A DNA stretch of 64,000 bases from Gammaproteobacteria bacterium (GTDB taxonomy: Bacteria; Pseudomonadota; Gammaproteobacteria; HK1), in contig JAACFO010000001.1 of assembly GCA_009937425.1 (NCBI GenBank), forward strand, positions 30,552 through 94,551. The letters are read 5' to 3'. Positions 8,144 to 15,022 of the stretch are shown here, in pieces. The first letter of the stretch is position 1. Each line of letters begins with the position of its first letter. The translations under genes and the position numbers were made by a program. A model generated the notes under the pieces. The model saw only the letters and a program-made list of their open reading frames with translations. It was not told where the DNA came from and made no database searches.

Positions 8144-8998
8144 GTGAGCAACAAGTCCAAGTCGACGACCTTCCTACTCTGCTATTTCTTCGGCGCCCTC
8201 GGTGTCCACCGCTTCTACCTGGGGAAGCTGCTCACCGGAGTTTTGATGCTGCTAACCGGCGGCGGGTTGTTGATCTGGTGGGTCGTCGACATCTACCGAA
8301 TTATTGCTGGTCGCTTCAAGGATAAGCAGGGACAGGATCTAAGCACTTCGCAACCCCACGCGGATCAGCCGAACGCCGGATTCTGGGTACGCCTGTCGGC
8401 CTTCATGGTGGATGGCCTGATTCTCGGTTTGATTCAATTCGTGTTCATTTATCTGCCATTGATGGCCTACCTGTACAACACCGGTATTTTTACCGCACCG
8501 GATCCAGAAATGGCGATCATGGCCGTCGCCCCGATCGTGGGGCTGTCCCAGGCGGCAGTGGTGCTCCTGTACGCGGGCTACTTCGTTGCTCTCACCGCGG
8601 GAAAACACCAGGGCACCTTCGGCAAACGCAGCATGGGTATTTTTGTGCGCAAGCGCGACGGCGGCCGTGTATGGTTCGGGAGCGCGGTCGTGCGTTTCGT
8701 CGGATACATCATCTCCTCGATCCCGTTCTGCCTCGGCTACCTGATGGCCGCATTTCAAAAGAAAAAGCTCGCCCTGCACGATCTGATCGCCGGCACCGAG
8801 GTCGTATACGGCACCCCATCGACAGAAGCGGCCAGCGTGGATCATGATGCGGTAACGGAAGTTGCGCAATCCGAGCCAACCCCGATACCCGCAGGTCTGG
8901 GCGAGATGGAGGCGCGGCCCAGCCGCATGCCGGAAATTCTGGTCGGTACGGGCCTGCTGCTCATCGTTGGCGCCATGGCGCTCTCCTATATGCGCTGA
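8144..8998 (+). CDS. TM2 domain plus RDD family membrane protein
   Basis: This 284-aa inner membrane protein fuses two small membrane domains. Residues about 5-60 form a TM2 domain (two helices; GALGVHRFYLGK is its signature), and residues about 80-215 form an RDD domain with the Arg in WVRLSAF, the Asp in MVDGLI and the last Asp in LHDLIAGT. A single C-terminal helix ends the protein. The GTG at 8144 is chosen because AGGAG lies 7 bases upstream and the TM2 domain begins there; the frame is open much further upstream but those residues look noncoding. Function of this combination is unknown; RDD proteins have been linked to ion transport. Confidence 0.85.
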   Translation: MSNKSKSTTFLLCYFFGALGVHRFYLGKLLTGVLMLLTGGGLLIWWVVDIYRIIAGRFKDKQGQDLSTSQPHADQPNAGFWVRLSAFMVDGLILGLIQFVFIYLPLMAYLYNTGIFTAPDPEMAIMAVAPIVGLSQAAVVLLYAGYFVALTAGKHQGTFGKRSMGIFVRKRDGGRVWFGSAVVRFVGYIISSIPFCLGYLMAAFQKKKLALHDLIAGTEVVYGTPSTEAASVDHDAVTEVAQSEPTPIPAGLGEMEARPSRMPEILVGTGLLLIVGAMALSYMR

Positions 8999-9020
8999 AT
9001 CGCTATAGAATGCCGGAGTG

Positions 9021-9455
9021 ATGATGAGACTCCGCGCCTACCTGTTTACGCTTCTGCTCACCGCCTCAGTGCTGCCATTGCAGGCGGCAACCTTGACTTC
9101 GGGTGACGGTAAGACGACGGATATTGGCGGAGTCACGTGGAAGTGGCAGCGCACGCTATACAACAACGACACTAAGGGCGAGCCGACGGATCCGTCGCGC
9201 TACACCATCTTGCTGATGCCGGAAGGCCATCTCAGCGTCCATCTCGACTGCAATGCCGGCGGTGGACGCTACACCCTGGAGGGCAGTTCCCTGACCCTGG
9301 ACGTGACCCATACCACCATGGCCGCATGCCCCCCGGAATCCCTCGCGCAACAGTTCATGAAGGATCTGGCGGCGGCGAGGATCGCCTTCATGCGTGATGG
9401 CAAACTTTATCTGGACCTCATGTATGACTCGGGCACGATGAAGTTCGCCCGCTGA
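9021..9455 (+). CDS. META (HslJ-like) domain secreted protein
   Basis: This 144-aa protein begins with a clear signal peptide (hydrophobic core to about residue 22, ending LPLQAA) and contains one META domain, known from HslJ. The conserved CNAGGGRY segment and the later TTMAACPPE are the usual pair of cysteine-containing META motifs, which often form a disulfide. It is probably periplasmic or outer-membrane associated. GGAG at 9015-9018 favours ATG at 9021 or 9024. It follows the TM2-RDD gene closely and is convergent with the M48 protease gene. HslJ relatives affect novobiocin tolerance, but no function should be assumed here. Confidence 0.85.
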   Translation: MMRLRAYLFTLLLTASVLPLQAATLTSGDGKTTDIGGVTWKWQRTLYNNDTKGEPTDPSRYTILLMPEGHLSVHLDCNAGGGRYTLEGSSLTLDVTHTTMAACPPESLAQQFMKDLAAARIAFMRDGKLYLDLMYDSGTMKFAR

Positions 9456-9461
9456 CGGGGC

Positions 9462-10262
9462 TTACTTGCACTCCGGTTTTTTGCCCTTTGCGCGTGCATC
9501 GTTATATGTGTGCAGGGCGTCGGCCATTTTCCCTATCAAATCGTCGATGCGCGTGGTGCTTGCGGGGTGCGTCGACAAGAACTCCGGCGGCGCTCCACCA
9601 CCGGCCTTTTCCATATTTTTCCAAAGCTGAACGCTCTCCCTGGGGTCGAAACCGGCCTCCGCCATGAGATCGACACCGATGATGTCGGCTTCGGATTCGT
9701 GGCTGCGGCTGTAGGGCAAAAGAATACCGATTTGAGCGCCCAGTCCCAGCGCCTGCATGGAAACCGAGTCCACGTAGCCGGAGCCGGCGGCGGCGGCGAG
9801 GGCGACGTTCGTGATCTGCTGTTGTGACATACGCTCGTTGCCGTGCTGGGCGAGCACATGGCCGACCTCGTGCCCGAGCACCGCCGCCAACTGGTCTTGA
9901 TTCTCGGCGACTTTCAACATGCCCGTATACACACCCATCTTGCCGCCGGGTAGAGCAAATGCATTTGGATTGTCATCGGTGAATACGACCACCTCCCAAT
10001 TGGTGTTCTTGTCGGAAAGCTCATCGGTGATGGCTGTCGCTACACATCGCACATATGCATTAATCTCGGGATCCTCTTCCACGGTGAGCTGAGAGCGCAT
10101 TTCCTCGAAAGCCTGTATGCCCATGGCGTCGAGCTGATCGGCCGGGTAAACAAGCAGCTGGTTGCGGCCGGTCGGCGACGTGGCGCAGCCCGCAAGGGCT
10201 GCGATGAGCACTGACACGAGGACAATGCCCGGCAGTCGGCGTGGATTGGATGGGTTCGGCAT
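9462..10262 (-). CDS. M48 family metalloprotease lipoprotein
   Basis: This 266-aa protein is an M48 (Ste24/HtpX-like) zinc metallopeptidase of the short LoiP/YcaL-like type. The start at 10262 gives a lipoprotein signal ending in LAGC; the long upstream open frame has no typical coding character. The active site is GHEVGHVLAQH with the third zinc ligand Glu in SHESEADIIGVDL; FALPGGKMGVYTGML is the conserved strand before it. It probably acts on misfolded outer-membrane or periplasmic proteins. It is the last gene before the run of small minus-strand genes, 32 bases downstream of the next one. Confidence 0.9.
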   Translation of the reverse strand: MPNPSNPRRLPGIVLVSVLIAALAGCATSPTGRNQLLVYPADQLDAMGIQAFEEMRSQLTVEEDPEINAYVRCVATAITDELSDKNTNWEVVVFTDDNPNAFALPGGKMGVYTGMLKVAENQDQLAAVLGHEVGHVLAQHGNERMSQQQITNVALAAAAGSGYVDSVSMQALGLGAQIGILLPYSRSHESEADIIGVDLMAEAGFDPRESVQLWKNMEKAGGGAPPEFLSTHPASTTRIDDLIGKMADALHTYNDARAKGKKPECK

Positions 10263-10293
10263 GCGCCTTATTGTAATGCCAGAGGCGGCACTT

Positions 10294-10647
10294 TCAATGG
10301 ATTGTGCAGTCCGGCGGGATTTGCCCGGCTGCCTGCAACACTTCCGAGACTTCGAAATAGCCGTCATAGGATTGTGCAAACCCAGCCGTTCCCTCGTCGC
10401 TCGGCCGCCCTGACACGACCACGTAGATTTGACCATAGGGCGACGCGGCGAGTTCCCTGTGATGCTTTCGCAGAGCTGCTGAGATCCCCGGGCTGATCGG
10501 CTTGGCCCAGTAAACCATGGACGACCCGCAGGGCTGGAAGCTTCGCACCTCGTGCCCGAAAATGTAGGCACCCGCCACATCAATGCTCTCCGAAGCGCAC
10601 ACCGCCGCGCCGAGCAGAAGCTGAAACACGATCAGTACTCGTGGCAA
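10294..10647 (-). CDS. small secreted protein of unknown function
   Basis: This 117-aa protein has an N-terminal hydrophobic segment ending near AAVCASES, consistent with a signal peptide. The mature part contains a GHEVRSFQPCGSSMVYW segment, a Phe-x-Pro-Cys-Gly arrangement reminiscent of small periplasmic NlpE-like or META-associated domains, then an amphipathic Arg/His helix and a strand IYVVVSGRP. I cannot assign a function. It lies 13 bases downstream of the DUF5329 gene and may be cotranscribed with it. Confidence 0.65.
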   Translation of the reverse strand: MPRVLIVFQLLLGAAVCASESIDVAGAYIFGHEVRSFQPCGSSMVYWAKPISPGISAALRKHHRELAASPYGQIYVVVSGRPSDEGTAGFAQSYDGYFEVSEVLQAAGQIPPDCTIH

Positions 10648-10660
10648 AGGAAACTTATCT

Positions 10661-11074
10661 CTAGCCGGAGTTCTTCGCGCGGTACCTGCGCAGCTCCTCC
10701 AGCAACCAGTCCTGTGTTCGCTCAGCCGGTTCGCTCCCGCAAAAGACGTGATAATAGTTACCGCTCATCGTACTCTTTGTGGCCGAGTACTCGACAAAAT
10801 CCTCTGACGTTTTTATCTTATCCCGAAAATACTCGTACTTCTTCTTGACGTGGGAGTAGGCACTTTCGCTATTGTGTTTCTTGCCGTTCCGCTCCATCTC
10901 ACAACCGCTGGTGCGCAAATACTCGAGCAGGTAGGTGACTTCGTGGCGATCAGCATCGGGGACATCGGCATGCGCATGGCTGGAAAACACCGCCGCCACG
11001 AGAGTGGCAGCAGCAACTCGCGAGAGATCAAACAACTTTGAAGATGGCACTGACGATGTGCGCAAGCCGGCCAT
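10661..11074 (-). CDS. DUF5329 family secreted protein
   Basis: This 137-aa protein has a signal peptide ending around SSHAHA and a mature domain matching DUF5329: VTYLLEYLRTSGCEMERNG, then AYSHVKKKYEYFRDKI, then ATKSTMSGNYYHVFCG and a C-terminal WLLEELRRYR. Two cysteines are positioned to form a disulfide. The family is periplasmic and uncharacterised. It lies six bases from the fosX stop and thirteen from the next small secreted gene, so these three probably share a transcript. Confidence 0.8.
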   Translation of the reverse strand: MAGLRTSSVPSSKLFDLSRVAAATLVAAVFSSHAHADVPDADRHEVTYLLEYLRTSGCEMERNGKKHNSESAYSHVKKKYEYFRDKIKTSEDFVEYSATKSTMSGNYYHVFCGSEPAERTQDWLLEELRRYRAKNSG

Positions 11075-11080
11075 TTCAAT

Positions 11081-11488
11081 CTAAGACTTCCCTCGGTAGC
11101 GCTCGAGGCGCTGTTCCAATGTCCCGGTGTGCAATTCGAAAAGGTGGTTATCGTAATCATGAAAATAGAGAGAGCGACCTTCTCCTTTAACTCTGCCACG
11201 ATCTTCACGGACTTCCACATCCAGCGCGCGAACGCGCTCCATGTATTCGTCAAATTTCTCGTCTGGGATCTTGAACGCGACGTGATTGTATGTCTTGTCT
11301 TGCAGAGATTCGCCTTCCATTATCGCGATCCACATACCGCCAATCAAAAAGAATTTCTCCCTCGATATGGAAAATGTCGCGTCGCCGCTGGAGTAAATCT
11401 CCTTCGCGTCGAAGATGCCTGACAGAAACGAGGACGTCCGCTCCAAGTCGCGCACGATGAAAGTGATGTGGCTGAGTCCTTCAATCAT
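11081..11488 (-). CDS. fosX: FosX-type fosfomycin hydrolase
   Basis: This 135-aa vicinal-oxygen-chelate protein matches the FosX subgroup, which opens the epoxide of fosfomycin with water using Mn(II). The metal ligands fall at the expected places: His7 (SHITFI), His69 (YNHVAF) and Glu118 (HLFELHTG). Glu44 in SREKFFLIGG occupies the position of the catalytic general base that separates FosX from the glutathione (FosA) and bacillithiol (FosB) transferases. Length, IYSSGD motif and the C-terminal GTLEQRLERY are all FosX-like. A chromosomal copy may be intrinsic resistance or have another natural substrate. It sits in the less GC-rich run of small genes, so transfer is plausible. Confidence 0.88.
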   Translation of the reverse strand: MIEGLSHITFIVRDLERTSSFLSGIFDAKEIYSSGDATFSISREKFFLIGGMWIAIMEGESLQDKTYNHVAFKIPDEKFDEYMERVRALDVEVREDRGRVKGEGRSLYFHDYDNHLFELHTGTLEQRLERYRGKS

Positions 11489-11506
11489 TGCTGAGACCTT
11501 CGGATT

Positions 11507-11902
11507 TCACAGACAGTCACCAGTTAATTCACAAACAGCGGTAAGCGCCACGTAGCCGACAAGCGGTGAGCTCAACAGGCAGACCACCGCCGGAGCGCCC
11601 ACGAGTATCCAGTCGGGTGCGCGAAGCAGTAGGACACACCAGGCTACGATGAACGACAGTGCAACTGCGGGCATTAATGCGACCACACCGATGCCAAGGC
11701 GTTCGGGCGCCAACAGCAGTGCGCTGTCAGCAGTATCGGTTACCAAAAGGAATGTAACGGCTGCCAGCAGCAAAACCGGAAGAAACCAAAGGAGTTGAGT
11801 GCGCCGTTCAACAGACGACAAAGTGATCCAGCCAAGAAGCAAACCCGTGATCAGCAGCACCTGCCATCCGGAGCTCAAAGAGAGAAGAAGATCGAGGCTC
11901 AT
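11507..11902 (-). CDS. small integral membrane protein
   Basis: This 131-aa protein is almost wholly hydrophobic with about four transmembrane helices (around residues 10-28, 36-54, 68-92 and 98-120) and a short C-terminus with two cysteines (VCELTGDCL). I do not recognise a family. It lies 18 bases upstream of fosX on the same strand. Confidence 0.6.
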   Translation of the reverse strand: MSLDLLLSLSSGWQVLLITGLLLGWITLSSVERRTQLLWFLPVLLLAAVTFLLVTDTADSALLLAPERLGIGVVALMPAVALSFIVAWCVLLLRAPDWILVGAPAVVCLLSSPLVGYVALTAVCELTGDCL

Positions 11903-11978
11903 CCGCTACCTCGATTACGGTACGCAAGATTGCTCGAGGATGGGAAGAAGAGCCCGAGTCGGCAGAAGTATTCCGATA

Positions 11979-12353
11979 TCAGGCACGCTCATCATGAAAG
12001 TAATTCCAGACATCGATGGCATCGAATACTAAGGAAACGGTCAGGAAGACTGAAAGCACCACTAAATAGAGGAAGAATGCGCCATCAGTGTGTGCAACTT
12101 GTAGAAGTATGTAAGGTAGCAAGATAACCCAGAAAATGTGGCCGATTCCAAGGATTTTTTCAAAGCCGAAGTAGGAATACAAGGCCATCATTGCCAAGGC
12201 GGATAGCATGAACGTGACAAAAATCACCTTGGCGAGAACAGCAGGCCAGAATAAGAGGCTCGCAACGTTTACAAGAGCCAATACCAACACCCAGACCGAC
12301 ACCCAGAGCGGCTGTTTCGCGAGATCGATGAAAAATAAAATCGGGTTTCGCAT
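11979..12353 (-). CDS. small integral membrane protein
   Basis: This 124-aa protein has about four membrane helices (around residues 14-32, 36-58, 66-88 and 94-112), a basic N-terminus and an acidic/aromatic C-terminal tail (DVWNYFHDERA). No family is recognised. It begins six bases after the stop of the SnoaL-like gene upstream, suggesting cotranscription. Base composition here is clearly more AT-rich than in the flanking regions. Confidence 0.6.
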   Translation of the reverse strand: MRNPILFFIDLAKQPLWVSVWVLVLALVNVASLLFWPAVLAKVIFVTFMLSALAMMALYSYFGFEKILGIGHIFWVILLPYILLQVAHTDGAFFLYLVVLSVFLTVSLVFDAIDVWNYFHDERA

Positions 12354-12359
12354 CTGGAC

Positions 12360-12800
12360 CTAGAAATCATACGGCCCTGCTGACGCGATAGACTCTGGAA
12401 GCCGGGTCTCGTGAACATGGACCCACTGAAGCGAGTGGGCTTTCCGGAAAATTACGGTAACGATACGGGCGTTGTCCGGCGGCGTTGAAGCCAATGCGTT
12501 CCGTTGCCATTCCTCATACGTAGCGAGAACATGATCATCCAGCACCCGATGTAGTTTGACGTTGCGAATCGCGATCCGAAATTCGGGATTTGTCCCATGG
12601 TTCCGGCGCACGGCGGATTGGAATTCAGCAAGCGACAGAAGGGCTCCCGCTGGTGGAATCAAAAGAAATTCTTCATCGAACCGACCGAGAAAATCCGTTT
12701 CAAAAGCGTCGACCGGACGCATACCCGAGAACCATCCGACGAGGAATACATGCAGAGCTTCGACTTCGTCTCGAACCAGCAATTCAAGTTCTGAACTCAT
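12360..12800 (-). CDS. SnoaL/DUF4440-like protein
   Basis: This 146-aa protein begins at the ATG at 12800; the upstream open frame overlaps the GNAT gene and is discarded. It has the pattern of a cone-shaped NTF2/SnoaL-like domain: an N-terminal helix (RDEVEALHVFLVGWFSG), an exposed loop with FETDFLGRFDEEF, then alternating strands ending in WVHVHETRLP. Such domains bind or isomerise small hydrophobic molecules, or are regulatory; no catalytic residues can be assigned. It is the second gene of a tight minus-strand group starting with the GNAT gene. Confidence 0.55.
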   Translation of the reverse strand: MSSELELLVRDEVEALHVFLVGWFSGMRPVDAFETDFLGRFDEEFLLIPPAGALLSLAEFQSAVRRNHGTNPEFRIAIRNVKLHRVLDDHVLATYEEWQRNALASTPPDNARIVTVIFRKAHSLQWVHVHETRLPESIASAGPYDF

Positions 12801-12837
12801 GGACTGGAACCCCGTGATATTAGTCAGTAGCCAGATA

Positions 12838-13293
12838 CTACTGCGGCATGGGGCGGCCCGCGTCCGGCTCCAAGAGCTGGGCCATGCTGACGCGGTCCTC
12901 CACACTGAACCCCAAGCTCTCGTAGAACCGGACCGCCGACTCGTTGGAATCTCGGACTTGCAGATTCAGCTTCGGACACCCAACTTCACCCAGGCGCGCT
13001 GCCGCTTCTCTGACGAGGAGACTTCCCACCCCTTGGCGCCGAGCACCCGGGTCGACTGCCACGTGATGAATCCATCCTCGGCAACCATCGAACCCGGCCA
13101 GGGTGGTGCCGACAACGAATCCATCGAGAACCGCAACCAGAAACAGCTCCGGTTGAACGTCCATTTTTCGACGAATGACAGTAGTCGGCTCGTTCCAGGG
13201 GGGATCGTTTGAGAACACCGACTTCCAGAGGCGCACAACATCGTCTTCGTCGGCGTCGCGGTAAGAACGTATCTGGAGAGAATCAGTGGTCAT
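12838..13293 (-). CDS. GNAT family N-acetyltransferase (YpeA-like)
   Basis: This 151-aa protein is a single GNAT domain. Strand beta-4 is IHHVAVDPGARRQGVGSLL, including the acetyl-CoA pyrophosphate loop R-R-Q-G-V-G, and the C-terminal part has NLQVRDSNESAVRFYESLGF, the usual Asn/Tyr region. The overall order is most like E. coli YpeA and ribosomal-protein-alanine-type acetyltransferases, but the acceptor is unknown. It is 37 bases before the SnoaL-like gene. Confidence 0.85.
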   Translation of the reverse strand: MTTDSLQIRSYRDADEDDVVRLWKSVFSNDPPWNEPTTVIRRKMDVQPELFLVAVLDGFVVGTTLAGFDGCRGWIHHVAVDPGARRQGVGSLLVREAAARLGEVGCPKLNLQVRDSNESAVRFYESLGFSVEDRVSMAQLLEPDAGRPMPQ

Positions 13294-13321
13294 CTATGGC
13301 ACATCCAGCGACGAGGTTCCA

Positions 13322-13483
13322 CTACGGTCCTGAATTCACACGGCACGGGAACTGCCGGCAATTCGCCTGGCCGTTTCCACGACAATCATTACAAGCACAG
13401 GGGGGTATGTATTGGGCGTGTGCGGATACTGGTAGTGCGCCCAGGATCACCGCAATAATTGTCGCCGAGAATCTGGCGCTCAT
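13322..13483 (-). CDS. candidate small secreted cysteine-rich peptide
   Basis: A 53-codon frame starting with ATG at 13483 encodes MSARFSATIIAVILGALPVS, a good signal peptide, followed by a predicted cleavage after AHA and a mature peptide of about 29 residues with five cysteines (PPCACNDCRGN, then two further Cys). It fills most of the otherwise empty 217-base gap between the ABM and GNAT genes and is on the same strand as they are. No clear ribosome binding site is visible upstream, so it may not be expressed. No family is recognised. Confidence 0.4.
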   Translation of the reverse strand: MSARFSATIIAVILGALPVSAHAQYIPPCACNDCRGNGQANCRQFPCRVNSGP

Positions 13484-13510
13484 CCGGCCGAACCAATTAC
13501 GGGAGGCGGA

Positions 13511-13867
13511 TCAGCGATTGAATCCACCCAGCCACCCAAGGTAAGCCGCCCCCAAACCGTCGAGGGCAGCTCGCGCCTCCGCGCTTGGTTCGCCATAGAC
13601 TGATAGGGATGTCGGCTCAAAGCACGCCAGAAAGCGATCGGCAAACTTGGAGCCGAAGTTGCCGAGATGAACCATTACAGCCTCGGAGTCAGCATAGCGC
13701 TCGTTGATATGGCAGGTCTTGCCATCTCCGCTCAGGAACCATTCGTATCCTTGAGTCCCCGGCTCCTGCTGAGTGCCGGCCACCATCTCACTCATCAGCT
13801 CGCGAGCGTCGTTCAGGCGGCCCTCACGGACGGACATTTGAAGATTCCAGGAAATTGTGTTCGACAT
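13511..13867 (-). CDS. antibiotic biosynthesis monooxygenase (ABM)-like domain protein
   Basis: This 118-aa protein resembles the ABM/YgiN dimeric alpha-beta barrel family: SWNLQMSVREGRLNDARELM, then GTQGYEWFLSGDGKTCHINE and a strand-helix unit with a Glu and Tyr pair. Members oxidise quinols or small aromatics without a cofactor, or are simply small-molecule binders. AGGAGG eight bases upstream gives a strong ribosome binding site. It lies just downstream of one of the attC-like repeats. Confidence 0.65.
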   Translation of the reverse strand: MSNTISWNLQMSVREGRLNDARELMSEMVAGTQQEPGTQGYEWFLSGDGKTCHINERYADSEAVMVHLGNFGSKFADRFLACFEPTSLSVYGEPSAEARAALDGLGAAYLGWLGGFNR

Positions 13868-13930
13868 GGTGCAGTCCTCCTATAGCGAAATTGCGGCCAA
13901 TCAGCCGATTGGTTGAAACGGTGTCCAAAA

Positions 13931-13996
13931 AATAAGCTCAGCAACGGATGAGCCGCGTAGCGGGTTGGCCGTCAACGGCAGTGCCTTGTCAGCTGT
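13931..13996 (-). repeat. attC-like repeat, copy A
   Basis: Read on the minus strand it starts right at the methyltransferase stop and runs ACAAGGCACT, then TGACGGCCAACCCGC, TACGCGGCT and GCTGAGCTT. It aligns over most of its length with the repeat at 63281-63350 and, at its right end, with the one at 14635-14690. The layout (gene, then repeat, in one orientation, with the AACAAGGC-like left end) is that of an integron attC recombination site, but the R'' and R' boxes are degenerate. Confidence 0.45.
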
Positions 13997-14622
13997 CATT
14001 TGGATTTCCGCGCGGTGGCTATCATCGACCTGGCGAGCGGTGGAATTCTTCCAACACGCTGAAACTCGATATCCACGAACCCGACCTCGTCTAATAATGC
14101 ACGGAGTGTATTTTCGGACCAGAACTTGATATGACCTCCATCCCAAAGAGGAGACCAGTGCACATCGAACCTGCCTGCAAGCGCCAGCGCAAGATTCTTC
14201 CAGTAACCGTGGAACGGGGTAGAGATTACCGCAAGTCCGCCGGGGCGGAGTAGCGAGAGAACGGTGTTTGCGAAAAGGCGAGGCCAACAACAATGCTCAA
14301 CGACTTCAAGGCTGATTACAGCGTCAAACTCTCCGAACTCATCTGACAGGTCGTCGTAGGCAGAGCGCTCCGCGAATCGGACTCCTGGGTAGGCTTCAGT
14401 CGCCACGCGAATACCTGTTACGGAGGGGTCAACGGCCGTAACAGAAAACCCTGACTCGGCCAGCATCGCCGCAGTTGCGCCGCCACCACATCCAAGGTCC
14501 ATGATCCTGTTTCCAGCCTGAAGGCGGGACTCGAGGATATCCCGAAGTGGCGGCCAAAGATATTGGTTTGACCATGTCGGTTCAGCCGACGCGTAATAAT
14601 ACTCGGAAGTATGAGTCTTCAT
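13996..14622 (-). CDS. class I SAM-dependent methyltransferase
   Basis: This 208-aa protein has a standard SAM-binding fold: motif I IMDLGCGGGATAAMLAESG, an acidic strand end AVDPS, AVISLEVVEHC (motif IV/post-I) and LLRPGGLAVISTP. It resembles UbiG/Coq3-like small-molecule methyltransferases found near surface polysaccharide genes; the acceptor is unknown. ATG at 14622 is preferred over an upstream TTG at 14649 that would lie inside the neighbouring repeat. The gene is flanked on both sides by related repeats in the same orientation, as in an integron gene cassette. Confidence 0.85.
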   Translation of the reverse strand: MKTHTSEYYYASAEPTWSNQYLWPPLRDILESRLQAGNRIMDLGCGGGATAAMLAESGFSVTAVDPSVTGIRVATEAYPGVRFAERSAYDDLSDEFGEFDAVISLEVVEHCCWPRLFANTVLSLLRPGGLAVISTPFHGYWKNLALALAGRFDVHWSPLWDGGHIKFWSENTLRALLDEVGFVDIEFQRVGRIPPLARSMIATARKSK

Positions 14623-14634
14623 GGCCTCGAGATG

Positions 14635-14690
14635 ACAGCTAACGACCAAGCTCAGTTGCGGACAAGTTATTGTTTTCGAAGCGCCTTAAA
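14635..14690 (-). repeat. attC-like repeat, copy B
   Basis: On the minus strand it contains AAGGCGCTTCG, overlapping the last codons of the small membrane protein gene, then CTTGTCCGCAACTGAGCTTG and GGTCGTTAGCTG. Its right half matches the copy at 63321-63347 almost base for base (CTTGTCCGCA-CTGAG-TTGGTCGTT). It ends shortly before the methyltransferase start. It is shorter than copies A and C. Confidence 0.45.
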
Positions 14691-15008
14691 GAGATAAGGA
14701 ATACTCAAGATAGTAACTACTGTGTCTGGGTCAAATACTATTACCAAAAGTATCCACTTCGAAAACTCGATTGGCAGTGCGAAATTGCCCAAGATAACAA
14801 GTACAGGCCCGATGAAGGGGACCGGAGAGCTCCATCGACGGCCTTGCTTGTTTCTATTTCTATAGTTAGAAATCTGCCTCACATATTTGGCGAACATGAT
14901 AAGTGATCCGATCAGCAGAAAAACAGTCCCTGGAACGTAGCTGAATAACTCCACAACGGCTCTCTTTAGTGCATCCAACAGTTGAGTAGGCGGCAACATT
15001 CCGCACAT
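14667..15008 (-). CDS. small membrane protein
   Basis: This protein of up to 113 aa (start ATG 15008; ATG 14999 is an alternative) has two to three hydrophobic segments (about residues 21-41, 63-80 and 84-105) separated by a basic, Asn/Arg-rich loop (SNYRNRNKQGRRWS). No family is recognised. The region is markedly AT-rich. It begins 14 bases after the stop of the upstream ABC permease gene, but its composition differs and its 3' end overlaps an attC-like repeat, so it more likely belongs to the accessory run than to the ABC operon. Confidence 0.55.
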   Translation of the reverse strand: MCGMLPPTQLLDALKRAVVELFSYVPGTVFLLIGSLIMFAKYVRQISNYRNRNKQGRRWSSPVPFIGPVLVILGNFALPIEFSKWILLVIVFDPDTVVTILSIPYLFKALRKQ

Positions 15009-15022
15009 GCGTGACTGTGCCG

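Noticed and set aside
10263..10583. N-terminal extension of the M48 lipoprotein
   Set aside because: The lipoprotein signal begins at the Met at 10262; the upstream part overlaps the neighbouring secreted-protein gene.
13209..13544. Plus-strand frame across the gap between the GNAT and ABM genes
   Set aside because: Its translation has no family resemblance and opposes the local strand; the minus-strand signal-peptide frame is more convincing.
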